This document shows positions 15,839-27,326 of a stretch of 64,000 nt of DNA, piece after piece. The stretch lies in contig NZ_NNBP01000022.1 in NCBI RefSeq assembly GCF_002803155.1, positions 62,001 to 126,000 of the forward strand. Direction: 5' to 3'. Below the pieces are notes generated by a model, which was not told the origin of the DNA, made no database searches, and saw only the letters and a list, made by a program, of their open reading frames with translations. The position numbers and the translations under genes were made by a program. Position 1 is the first letter of the stretch, and every line of letters begins with the position of its first letter. This DNA is from Streptomyces sp. CB02959 (GTDB lineage Bacteria > Actinomycetota > Actinomycetes > Streptomycetales > Streptomycetaceae).

Positions 15839-17908
15839 CTACGGCTCCGGGGCCTCCCCGAGGGCCCGCTTGGCCCCGAGGTGGCCCATGTCCGCCGCCT
15901 TGCGGTACCAGGTCCCGGCCTCGTCGTCGTCGCCGTCCTTCTTGTGGAGTTCGGCGAGGCGGAAGGCCCCGTAGGCGTCGCCCTGTTCGTAGCCCTTGAG
16001 GTACCAGGGGCGGGCTTCGCCGGGGCGGCCGTGCTCTTCGAGGAGCACGCCGAGGTTGGACGCGTCGAAGCCACGCCGCTCGGCATCGTCCTGGAAGAAC
16101 TCCACGGCCCGTTCCAGAGTGTCGACGCTCAGGGGGTCCAGGAAGTCGGCGGCGCACGCGTCCCCCGAATCGGCCGCACGCCGCAGCCAGACCTCGGCGA
16201 CCTTGTGTTCACGCCACAGCAGGTGGATGAGCCCCATGCTCCTCGCGACGGGCTCGTACTGGGCCCAGGCCGCGTCCAGGTAGCTGTAGAGGGCGTTGTC
16301 AACGTCGCCCCGGGCGAGCCGCAGATCGCCGAGCAGCTGCGCGGCCTCCGGGCTCCCGTGCCGCGCTCCTGCCTTGAAGCAGCGCTCGGCCCGTGCTTGC
16401 AGCAGCTTCCCCAGGAGCGTGGCCGCCTCCGCGTCCCCGGCCTCGGCGGCCGTCTCCAGGAAGGGTTCCGCCGCCCGGTCCTCGCCCCGTTCGGCGAGCA
16501 GCCGGCCGATCCGGCCGGCGGACCGGGCCTCCCCGGCCGCCGCCGCCCGCCGGAACCACTGCTCGGCTTCCTCCCCCTGCCCCAGCGACTCGGCGAGGAG
16601 ACCGAGGCTGTGGAGGGCGGTGGTGTCCCCGTCGTCCGCGGCGCGCCGGAAGGCGGCCCGTGCCGCTGCCGCGACCTCGCCGTAGTCGTACGCCGGGTCC
16701 GTCCGCGCCGTCTCCAGGGCGCAACCCCACACCGGGCCGGGGACGGCGGGCAGTTCGTCGTGCCGGGCCGCCGCCTCGACGAGGATCGGTGCTGCCCGCC
16801 AGGTGTCCCCGGTGACGCGGACGAGGAGCGGCAGCAGGCCGTGGCGCCGTGCGACCGCCCAGGCGAGGGCGTCCTCGGCCGACTCCCGCTCCAGGCCGGT
16901 CACGTCCGCGTACCCCTCGTGGACCTTGAGGAGGAGGTCCATGGGGAGCGGGCCGGTGAGGCCGCAGCGGGCGAGGTCCAGGGCGGCGCGGACCAGGGCG
17001 TGGCCGCGCGGGTGGCGGTCGGCGCGGCGGGCGCGCCACCATTCCTCCCAGAGGAGGGGGGAGAGGGTGAGGTACGCGGCGACACCCACCGGTCCGCTGG
17101 AGCGAGCGGCGTCGGCCAGCCGGGGGTCGCCGTCGTGGGCGAGGAAGACCTGCTCGCGTTCGGACGGGCTCCACTCGCGGGCCAGCTCGACGGTCCGCGC
17201 GAGGTCGAGAACCCGGCCGTGGGGCGCGGCGCGGCACGCGTCGTAGGCGTCCTCGCGCATGGTGCCGACCACGACGGCCTTCAGGGCGGCCAACTGGGCC
17301 AGCAGACGGGGTTCCAGCCTGCCTTCGCCGTCGTCGAGGTATCCGTCGAGGTCGTCGAGCCAGACGGCGTACCGGCCACGCCGGCCGTTCAGCAGCGCGG
17401 GCAGGCCGCGCAGGTCCGTGCCGCGGGCGGGGGCGAACACCCGGAAGCCGCGGAGCTGGTCGGCCATCCCGGCCAGCGCCGTTCGGGTCTTGCCGGCGAA
17501 CGGTTCGCCGATCACCAGCACCAACCCGCCGTCCTGAGCGGCCTGTTCCAGCGCCGTGTCGAGGTCGCCGTCACGTGCGCGGAGGATGTACGGCGGCGCC
17601 GCCCGGCGGCCCGTCACACGCTCCGCGGGGCGCACCCCGAAGGTGACGGGGTCGAGGTTCTCGGCGACCGGCCAGGTTTCGGGGTCGGGGACGGCACTGG
17701 GGAAGGCGGGCGCCTGGATGGTGACCGTGCTGATGGTGTCCGCCTGGATGACAGGTCCGTGGACGCTGCCGCCGGAGACGGTGTTGCGCACGGCGGCGGG
17801 GCGGGCCGGGGGCGCCGGTGCACCCGGCCGCCGTGCTCCGGTGCTCGCTTCCCTGGCGTGGTGCATCGCGGCCCTGGCCGCGATCCGCTCCACCGACTCC
17901 TCGTCCAC
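15839..17908 (-). CDS. P-loop NTPase with Sel1/TPR repeats and an N-terminal RHIM-like motif
   Basis: A 689-residue cytoplasmic protein of NLR/STAND-like architecture. Residues ~43-66 (TVSGGSVHGPVIQADTIS) form a short hydrophobic Gly/Val/Gln block resembling the amyloid signalling motifs found at the termini of bacterial NLR-type proteins. The NTPase domain follows with Walker A GEPFAGKT (134-141) and Walker B WLDDLD (183-188). From ~400 to the end run about eight Sel1/TPR helical repeats (for example AEQWFRRAAAAGEARSAGRIG and ARPWYLKGYEQGDAYGAFRLA). The GTG start has GGAGGGG upstream. NACHT or AP-ATPase subtype is not clear, and the motif reads VIQAD where RHIM has VQxG. Function is unknown; a sensor or defence role is an inference. 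Confidence 0.72.
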   Translation of the reverse strand: MDEESVERIAARAAMHHAREASTGARRPGAPAPPARPAAVRNTVSGGSVHGPVIQADTISTVTIQAPAFPSAVPDPETWPVAENLDPVTFGVRPAERVTGRRAAPPYILRARDGDLDTALEQAAQDGGLVLVIGEPFAGKTRTALAGMADQLRGFRVFAPARGTDLRGLPALLNGRRGRYAVWLDDLDGYLDDGEGRLEPRLLAQLAALKAVVVGTMREDAYDACRAAPHGRVLDLARTVELAREWSPSEREQVFLAHDGDPRLADAARSSGPVGVAAYLTLSPLLWEEWWRARRADRHPRGHALVRAALDLARCGLTGPLPMDLLLKVHEGYADVTGLERESAEDALAWAVARRHGLLPLLVRVTGDTWRAAPILVEAAARHDELPAVPGPVWGCALETARTDPAYDYGEVAAAARAAFRRAADDGDTTALHSLGLLAESLGQGEEAEQWFRRAAAAGEARSAGRIGRLLAERGEDRAAEPFLETAAEAGDAEAATLLGKLLQARAERCFKAGARHGSPEAAQLLGDLRLARGDVDNALYSYLDAAWAQYEPVARSMGLIHLLWREHKVAEVWLRRAADSGDACAADFLDPLSVDTLERAVEFFQDDAERRGFDASNLGVLLEEHGRPGEARPWYLKGYEQGDAYGAFRLAELHKKDGDDDEAGTWYRKAADMGHLGAKRALGEAPEP

Positions 17909-17947
17909 CCAGGCCCCTCCCCCTCAACTCCCGTCCCCCCAACGGTA

Positions 17948-18961
17948 CTAAGCGCCGCCCCCCTCGGCGGCCACCACCGCGTCCCGATAGGCGCGGGCCG
18001 CGGCCCGCAGTGCCGCCTCCGGGTCCACGCCCTCCGACTCGGCCCGGACGGCCAGCGCGAGAAGTTCGTAGCCGATCCCGGCTCCCGTCGGCAGCGGCAC
18101 GGCCAGGCCCGCGGTCCGCACCCGGGAGGCGAGCTTGGCGGCCAGGGCGAGGCCGGGCTGGGCGAGCGGGATGCCCTCCGTGACCGAGTCGCGCTGCTTC
18201 TCCTCGGCCTTGGTGCGGAGCCAGTGGGCCTTGACGTCCTCGGGGGTCTCGGCGGGCTCGTCGCCGAAGACGTGGGGGTGGCGGTGGAGCAGCTTCTCGA
18301 CGAGGGTGCCGGCGACGTCGTCGACGGCGAACGGCTCGTCGGGGTCGTCCTGGGCGATGCGGGCGTGGAAGACGACCTGGAGGAGGACGTCGCCGAGCTC
18401 CTCGCGGAGCGCTTCGCGGTCGCCCTCCTCGATGGCCTCGACCAGCTCGTACGCCTCCTCGATGGCGTACTTGGCCAGGTCGCGGTGGGTGCGGATACCG
18501 CTCCACGGGCACTCGGCGCGGATCTGGTCCATGACCTGGACGACGTCGAGCAGGCGGGCGCCGGGGAGGTCGTAGGAGCCGGGGAGCAGTTCCAGGTCGG
18601 GCATGGCCTCGCGGCCGGAGCCGGCCAGCCGGGCCAGGCCGTCGGTGAGGGCGCTCTCGCCGTCGGCGGAGGTGAGGACGACGGCGGTGCGGTCCCCGGG
18701 GACGACGTCGTCGACCAGTTCGCGGGCGGTGGGGGCGGCGTTCTCGACCGCGATGCCGGCCTCGCGGAGGTAGGGGAGTTGCGGGTGGTGCGGGTCGGCG
18801 CACAGGACGCGGTCGGCGGCCCGCAGGGTCTGCCAGGCGGGCCAGGACAGCACGCCGGGGGCGACCCGGTGGCTGGTCGTGAGCAGGACCAGGCGGCCGG
18901 TGCCGGGGCCCTCGGGGTCGGGCGCGGCGGCGGGGGCGGCGTCTGCGGCGTCAGCGTTCAC
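17948..18961 (-). CDS. mazG: MazG-family nucleoside triphosphate pyrophosphohydrolase
   Basis: A 337-residue protein with two parts. The N-terminal ~115 residues (RLVLLTTSHRVAPGVLSW, RAADRVLCAD) resemble a decayed tetrapyrrole-methylase domain, as in mycobacterial MazG. The MazG domain follows with WSGIRTHRDLAKYAIEEAYELVEA and the metal-binding ExxE...ExxD helices (EEAYE, EELGDVLLQ). MazG hydrolyses (d)NTPs and removes damaged nucleotides. The GTG at 18961 has no clear Shine-Dalgarno sequence, so the true start may be a few codons downstream. Confidence 0.9.
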   Translation of the reverse strand: MNADAADAAPAAAPDPEGPGTGRLVLLTTSHRVAPGVLSWPAWQTLRAADRVLCADPHHPQLPYLREAGIAVENAAPTARELVDDVVPGDRTAVVLTSADGESALTDGLARLAGSGREAMPDLELLPGSYDLPGARLLDVVQVMDQIRAECPWSGIRTHRDLAKYAIEEAYELVEAIEEGDREALREELGDVLLQVVFHARIAQDDPDEPFAVDDVAGTLVEKLLHRHPHVFGDEPAETPEDVKAHWLRTKAEEKQRDSVTEGIPLAQPGLALAAKLASRVRTAGLAVPLPTGAGIGYELLALAVRAESEGVDPEAALRAAARAYRDAVVAAEGGGA

Positions 18962-19034
18962 ATGAACGAACGTAACGCACGCCGCCGACAGCGCCGGGAG
19001 TCCCCTGGTCGGTGCCCTGCGTAGGGGCTCCGGG

Positions 19035-19068
19035 GGCCCGCCCGGTCCCGGGGTGGGGCGGGCGGGCC
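19035..19068 (-). terminator. Hairpin after the SurA-like lipoprotein gene
   Basis: GGCCCGCCCG pairs with CGGGCGGGCC around a 14-nt loop, between the lipoprotein stop and the mazG start. Confidence 0.6.
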
Positions 19069-19097
19069 GCCGCCCCGCCCCGGGGAAGGGCCGGTGG

Positions 19098-19739
19098 CTA
19101 CGCCTGCTGCGGGTGGGCGGTGGCCGGGACGATCCACGGGTCCTTGGTCTCGCCGAGGATGACCTCCTGGTCGTCCCACTTGCCGAAGCGCGGGTTGACG
19201 TCGACCCGGAGGGCGCGGGAGGTCCTGGACAGCGCGTCGACGAGCTTGCGCTGGCCGTCGGGGCGGCCGCGGTCCGCGTCCAGGTGCTTGGCGAGGCCGT
19301 CGAGGAGGAGCTGGTTGCGGACCACCGAGTCGATCCGGTCGGGGGCGATGCTCTGCTGGAGCCACATCGTCCGCAGGCGGGCGGCGCCGCCGGCCCGGTC
19401 CTCCACCGCCGCCCGGCCCTTCTGGACGTCGGCGCGGGTGAGCGTCACCCCGGCGTCCGCGGCGGCGCGGGCCAGCACCTCGTCGAAGATCATGCCGTTG
19501 AGGGTGGCGAGGCTGAGCCGGCCGGTGTTCGTGACCATCTCCTTGCCCTGGGGGGACGCGGCCTGTGCGGCGCGGACGTCCTTCACCCGGGCCTGGAGCT
19601 CGGCGACGGTGATCCGTTTGCCGTCGACGACGGCGGCGGCACCGGGGTGGGTGTCGGTGCCGCAGGCGGTGAGCAACGGGGTCGCGGCCAGCAGAGCGGC
19701 GGCGGCGGAAACGGAGAGCGCTGTCCTACGGCGGAACAC
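19098..19739 (-). CDS. SurA N-terminal-domain lipoprotein
   Basis: A 213-residue predicted lipoprotein. The signal peptide ends in the lipobox LLTAC (Cys ~26). The mature part matches the SurA N-terminal chaperone domain: AAVVDGKRITVAELQARVKD and the helices that follow, without a PPIase (parvulin) domain. It probably assists folding of exported proteins at the outer face of the membrane. The GTG at 19739 has GGGAGG four bases upstream. Four phased AGGTCG-type repeats lie in its upstream region. It is downstream-adjacent to mazG but separated by a terminator hairpin. Confidence 0.83.
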   Translation of the reverse strand: MFRRRTALSVSAAAALLAATPLLTACGTDTHPGAAAVVDGKRITVAELQARVKDVRAAQAASPQGKEMVTNTGRLSLATLNGMIFDEVLARAAADAGVTLTRADVQKGRAAVEDRAGGAARLRTMWLQQSIAPDRIDSVVRNQLLLDGLAKHLDADRGRPDGQRKLVDALSRTSRALRVDVNPRFGKWDDQEVILGETKDPWIVPATAHPQQA

Positions 19740-20081
19740 ATGGCCTCCCGGCAGATCGGATCGTGCGACGGAGTGACGACCTAGTACGGAATGACGACCT
19801 ACTTGCGACCTAGCTACGACCTTGAGTGATCGATGCTAGGGAGTCGGCGTGGCCCGGGCCACTGCTTCGGCCAACGAGCTGCACCGGGGTCGGTTCCGGC
19901 CGGGGGCGGGCGGCCCGCCCGGGTGGCTCACCCGGGCGTCCTGCGCGCCACCTGCCCGCATCAACCCTGCATCTGCCCCAGCCAGTACAGGGTCCGGCGG
20001 ATCTCCGTGGGGAAGGCGTGGTGCGGGCCGTGCAGGCGCTCGGCGTCGTACAGGAGCGGCGGTCCAGGCGGCGGCCGGCGG
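19740..20081. other. Intergenic region with phased direct repeats upstream of the SurA-like gene
   Basis: 342 bp without a gene. On the plus strand CGACCT occurs at 19777-19782, 19795-19800, 19806-19811 and 19817-19822 (spacings 18, 11, 11 bp). Two of the units extend to an 18-bp near-identical tandem repeat. The rest, up to the end of the HNH gene, shows nothing recognisable. Confidence 0.5.
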
Positions 20082-20900
20082 CTACTTCGCCGTGAAGCGG
20101 GCCGGCGCCTCGGTCGGCGATCCCCCGCCCGGCAGCGCCTGGCGCGGGCAGGAGTTGAGCACCTTGGCCATCGCGTCCTTCTCGGCCCGCGTCACCCACA
20201 GCCCGTACTTCTTCTTCACCGCCACCTGGCGCGCGACATACGTACAGCGGTAACCGGCGTACGGGGGCAGCCAGTCCGCCGCGTCCCCGTCGCTCTTGCT
20301 GCGGTTGGCCGACGCCTCCACCGCGATCAGGTTCAGCGGATCGTTCGCCAGCGCCACCCGCTTGCGCGCCGGCCACTGCCGCGCACCCGTCTGCCACGCG
20401 TCCGACAGCGCCACCACATGGTCGATGTCGACGGTGCTGCGGCCGCGTTGGTAGCTCAGCGACTTGCCCGTGTACGGGTCCTTCGGGAGGGTCCCCGACA
20501 CCACCACGCACTTCTTCGCGTCCCGGAACGCGGCGCCCCGCAGGTCCCGCTTGAGGATGTCGTCGCGGGTACCGCAGCCGTTGCCGTCGGTGTCCGCCCA
20601 GGCCGAGCCGAAGCGGTCCCGGGCGTAACCGGTCTTCGTCGCCGGGCGCTTGACGTCCAGGGAGTCCAGCGCGGGCAGCGCGCTGCCCGCCGCCCCCGGC
20701 CGACCGCCGCCGTCCGCGGGAGCGGACGGGCCCGCTCCCGCCCCCGCTCCCGAGCCACCGCCGCCCCGACCGCCGTGTCCTGAGCAGCCGGTGACGGTCA
20801 GCAACGCGGCCAGGGCGGCGGCGCCGACGACCCGCGGGGCAAGGGGCGAACGGCTCGCAGCGGGGCCGTGGGGGCGGGCGGACGGGGCGGTCCGTATCAC
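20082..20900 (-). CDS. Secreted HNH/DUF1524-type nuclease, probable lipoprotein
   Basis: A 272-residue exported protein. GTG 20900 gives an Arg-rich N-terminus, a hydrophobic segment (VVGAAALAALLTVTGC) with lipobox VTGC, a Gly-rich linker and the nuclease domain. The domain carries the DUF1524/HNH signature STVDIDHVVALSDAWQTGA followed by NDPLNLIAVEASANRSKSD and ADWLPP. His in DIDH and the NRSK segment are the metal/catalytic core. Expected activity is nonspecific DNA cleavage outside the cell. It diverges from the DUF2079 gene with a hairpin between. Confidence 0.87.
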   Translation of the reverse strand: MIRTAPSARPHGPAASRSPLAPRVVGAAALAALLTVTGCSGHGGRGGGGSGAGAGAGPSAPADGGGRPGAAGSALPALDSLDVKRPATKTGYARDRFGSAWADTDGNGCGTRDDILKRDLRGAAFRDAKKCVVVSGTLPKDPYTGKSLSYQRGRSTVDIDHVVALSDAWQTGARQWPARKRVALANDPLNLIAVEASANRSKSDGDAADWLPPYAGYRCTYVARQVAVKKKYGLWVTRAEKDAMAKVLNSCPRQALPGGGSPTEAPARFTAK

Positions 20901-20954
20901 GTGGTGGATCCAATCCGAAAAGCGTGGCAACAGGGTTGCGGAACAGGCCGACAA

Positions 20955-20995
20955 GGGTGCGGACCGGCCGGCGAACGCCGGACCGGCCCGCACCC
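20955..20995. other. Long imperfect hairpin in the divergent gap
   Basis: GGGTGCGG and CCGCACCC close a stem of about 19 bp interrupted by two mismatches, with CCGG and CGGCG blocks pairing inside. It lies 42 bp before the DUF2079 start and is followed by GGATATCTTTTCGG, so it could act as a leader attenuator or a regulator site. Confidence 0.45.
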
Positions 20996-21036
20996 CGGTT
21001 CGGATATCTTTTCGGAAATCGAGAGTGAGGACGCCC

Positions 21037-22515
21037 ATGGACACGGCCGCAGCAACCGCGGCGGACGGCCGCCCCGGGCCGACTCCCGGCACCGCCACCG
21101 CCACCGCGTCCGCCCCGGCGACCGGGACCGCCACCGCACCGGCGTCCCGGCTCGCCGCGCTCCGCGCCCCGCGTCTCGACCCGTACTGGACCGCCGGGTT
21201 CTTCTTCCTCGCGTTCGCCGTGCTGTCGTTCTGGCGCTACCGCACCCTGTCCACGATCTCCTGGGACCTCGGCATCTTCGAGCAGGCGATCCGCGGCTAC
21301 GCCCACCTCCAGGCGCCCGTCGTCGACCTCAAGGGCCCCGGCACCAACATCCTCGGCGACCACTTCAGCCCCATCCTGGTGCTGCTCGCCCCCTTCTACC
21401 GGCTCCTCCCCTCCCCCCTGACCCTGCTCACCGCGCAGGCCGCGCTGTTCGCGCTCTCCGCGATACCCGTCACCCGCGCCGCCGCCCACCGCCTGGGCCG
21501 CCGGCGCGGGTTGGCCGTCGGCGTCTCCTACGGCCTGTCCTGGGGCATCCAGCGCGCCGTCGACTTCGACTTCCACGAAATAGCCTTCGCGGTACCGCTG
21601 ATCGCCTTCGCCCTCGAAGCGGCACTGCGCGGACGCTGGAACACCGCGGTGTGCTGGGCCGCACCGCTGATCCTGGTCAAGGAGGACCTGGGCGTCACCG
21701 CCGCCGCCATCGGGGCGCTCGCCCTGATCCGCACCCGCCGCGCCGGCCCGCTCCCCGTCGCCCTGGTCGCCGTCGGCATCACCGCCACCGCCGTCGTCCT
21801 CGGCCTGGTCATCCCCGCCTTCAACGGCTCCGGCTCGTACGACTACTGGAACAAACTCGGCAGCCACGGCAACTCCGCCCCCGCCATACCCCTCGACGTC
21901 GCCCTCCGCACCCTGCTGTGGACCCTGCTGCCCACCACCGGCCTGCTCGCCCTCCGCTCCCCCCTGCTCCTCGTGGCCGCGCCGACCCTCGGCTGGCGCT
22001 TCCTCTCCCACGAACCGCACTACTGGGGCACCGACTGGCACTACAGCGCCGTCCTGATGCCCGTCGTCTTCCTCGCACTGGTCGACGCCCTCCCGCGCGC
22101 CCTCGCCTCCCGGCGGCCCTGGCTGCGTTCCTACGCCCACCACCTGCCCGCCGCCGTCCTGGCCGCCGCGCTCGCGCTCACCACCACGCTGCCGCTGGCC
22201 CGGCTGACCGAGGCCGACACCTACCGCACACCGCCGTCGGCGACCGCCGCCGAGCGGCTGCTCGACCGGATACCCGACGGCGCGACGGTGGAGTCCGACA
22301 TCCGCCCGCTCAGCCGCCTCACCGGCCGCACCCGCGTCTACTGGACCGGCGACACCGACGGCCTGGCCGCCGACTACATCGCCGCCCAACTCCACGACGA
22401 CCGCACCCCCGAACAGACCCTGGCCGACGCCACCGCCCGCCACCCCCGGTCCACCTACGTCCTGGTCGGCGCCGCCGGCGACGTCGTGGTCCTGCACCGG
22501 ACATCGGCCCGCTGA
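21037..22515 (+). CDS. DUF2079 polytopic membrane protein
   Basis: A 492-residue integral membrane protein of the DUF2079 family. After a ~45-residue Ala/Thr/Pro-rich cytoplasmic tail come about ten TM helices. Family hallmarks are TISWDLGIFEQAIRGYA, GDHFSPILVLLAPFYRL and DFDFHEIAFAVPLIAFALE. The fold is related to GT-C glycosyltransferases, and the WDLGIFEQ Asp and DFHE residues sit where such enzymes bind metal and lipid donor; activity is unproven. ATG 21037 is chosen on GAGTGAGG upstream. The C-terminal ~100 residues form a soluble extracytoplasmic domain. Confidence 0.85.
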   Translation: MDTAAATAADGRPGPTPGTATATASAPATGTATAPASRLAALRAPRLDPYWTAGFFFLAFAVLSFWRYRTLSTISWDLGIFEQAIRGYAHLQAPVVDLKGPGTNILGDHFSPILVLLAPFYRLLPSPLTLLTAQAALFALSAIPVTRAAAHRLGRRRGLAVGVSYGLSWGIQRAVDFDFHEIAFAVPLIAFALEAALRGRWNTAVCWAAPLILVKEDLGVTAAAIGALALIRTRRAGPLPVALVAVGITATAVVLGLVIPAFNGSGSYDYWNKLGSHGNSAPAIPLDVALRTLLWTLLPTTGLLALRSPLLLVAAPTLGWRFLSHEPHYWGTDWHYSAVLMPVVFLALVDALPRALASRRPWLRSYAHHLPAAVLAAALALTTTLPLARLTEADTYRTPPSATAAERLLDRIPDGATVESDIRPLSRLTGRTRVYWTGDTDGLAADYIAAQLHDDRTPEQTLADATARHPRSTYVLVGAAGDVVVLHRTSAR

Positions 22516-22598
22516 CGGCCCGAAGGTGCGGCCGTCGTGGAGTGGGGCGGCCCGGAAACCCCGCGCGCCGACACCCCGAACCCGCCTAGGGTGACCCG

Positions 22599-23135
22599 AT
22601 GACCACCGACGTCATCGTCCTCAACGGCGGCTCCAGCGCCGGCGTTTCCTCCCTCGCCCGGGCCCTCCAGGACACTCTCCCCCGGCCCTGGCTCACCTTC
22701 GGCGTGGACACCTTCGTCGACGCCCTGCCGCCCTCCCTGACCTCCGCACCCGACGGCCTGACGGTGGGCCCGGACGGCGAGGTCACGGTCGGCCCCGCCT
22801 TCCGCCGCCTGGAGTCCGCCTGGTGCCAGGGCGTCGCGGCCATCGCCCGCACCGGCACCGGCGTCATCGTCGACGAGGTCTTCCTCGGCGGCGCCACCGG
22901 GCAGGCACGCTGGCGCGCCGCCCTCGACGGGCTCGACGTGCTCTGGGTCGGCGTGCACTGCGACCCCGAGATCGCCGCCGCCCGCGAACGGACACGCGCC
23001 GACCGCGTCCCCGGCATGGCCGCCGCCCAGGCCGAACTGGTGCACCGCGGCGTGCGGTACGACCTGACGGTCGATACCGGGCGGATGGATGCCGTCGGGT
23101 GTGCGGGGCGGGTGGCCGCCTGCGTGGTCGGCTGA
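22599..23135 (+). CDS. Chloramphenicol phosphotransferase-like protein with altered Walker A
   Basis: A 178-residue protein that aligns along its whole length with the Streptomyces chloramphenicol 3-O-phosphotransferase: VIVLNGGSSAG at the N-terminus, PWLTFGVDTFVDALP (catalytic Asp retained), and IVDEVFLGGATGQARWRAAL with LDVLWVGVHCD. The P-loop reads GSSAGVSS where the family has GKS/T, so the phosphate-binding lysine is valine (codon GTT). The protein may have lost kinase activity or have a different role. It is followed by the twin-hairpin element and convergent with mfd. Confidence 0.85.
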   Translation: MTTDVIVLNGGSSAGVSSLARALQDTLPRPWLTFGVDTFVDALPPSLTSAPDGLTVGPDGEVTVGPAFRRLESAWCQGVAAIARTGTGVIVDEVFLGGATGQARWRAALDGLDVLWVGVHCDPEIAAARERTRADRVPGMAAAQAELVHRGVRYDLTVDTGRMDAVGCAGRVAACVVG

Positions 23136-23152
23136 CGCCTCGTTCCGCCGGT

Positions 23153-23530
23153 CCGCCTTCGGCGGGGGTGGGGTGTTGGTGGGCGGGGGCGCCGGTGGGT
23201 GGTGGGTGCCGGGTTCGGGGCTGCGGGGGTGGGTTTCCGGACTGCTGCGCTTTACGTCCGGAAACCCACCCCCGCAGCCCCGAACCCTCCCGCCGTGGAG
23301 CGCCCCCGCCCGGTGAGGGGGAAGAAAGAGAAACTACGGGGCGGACCGGCTTGCTGCTTGTACCTTTCCTCCCCACCGGGGTGGGACCCTTCACGCGCGG
23401 GAGGGTTCGGGGGGTCCGGGGTGGTTGTTCGGACGTAAAGCGCAGCAGTCCGAACAACCACCCCGGACCCCCCGAACCCGCAACCCACCACTCACCGGGG
23501 CCCACCCCGACACCACCCCGCCGAAGGCGG
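23153..23530. repeat. Paired-hairpin inverted element (BIME/MITE-like) between convergent genes
   Basis: The element is a 378-bp imperfect inverted repeat with CCGCC-TTC-GGCGG at the left end (23153-23165) and its complement at the right (23518-23530). Each half contains a perfect 32-bp stem with a 13-nt loop: 23211-23242/23256-23287 and 23403-23434/23448-23479. The loops TGCTGCGCTTTAC and GTAAAGCGCAGCA are exact reverse complements. Seven stem positions differ between the hairpins, and each change is compensated in the opposite arm. It fills the gap between the convergent phosphotransferase-like gene and mfd, and no protein is encoded. Confidence 0.9.
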
Positions 23531-23535
23531 GCGGG

Positions 23536-27072
<3,537 letters not shown>

Positions 27073-27326
27073 GAAAAGGTTCCGTCCCAGCGAGGCGAAC
27101 AACGCGACCGGTCCGCCACCCCCTCGACAGCGCCGACGGGCGCACACGGACCAGGGCTGACCACCTTACGCCGGACCACCGACAACCGGCCGCCGCGGCG
27201 GCCGCCGCCCGCCGTCCCACGCTGCGAGAAACCCCGTTCCGCCGCACCCCCGCGCGTGCCAAGGTGTCACCGGAATCGTGCCGACTACACGTAACGGTCG
27301 GCCACACCACACCAGGAGGGGGCCCG

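Noticed and set aside
19810..22497. 895-codon minus-strand open frame opposite the DUF2079 gene
   Set aside because: The translation is Gly/Asp/Glu-rich without motifs, while the opposite strand encodes a coherent membrane protein and the HNH gene overlaps in another frame.
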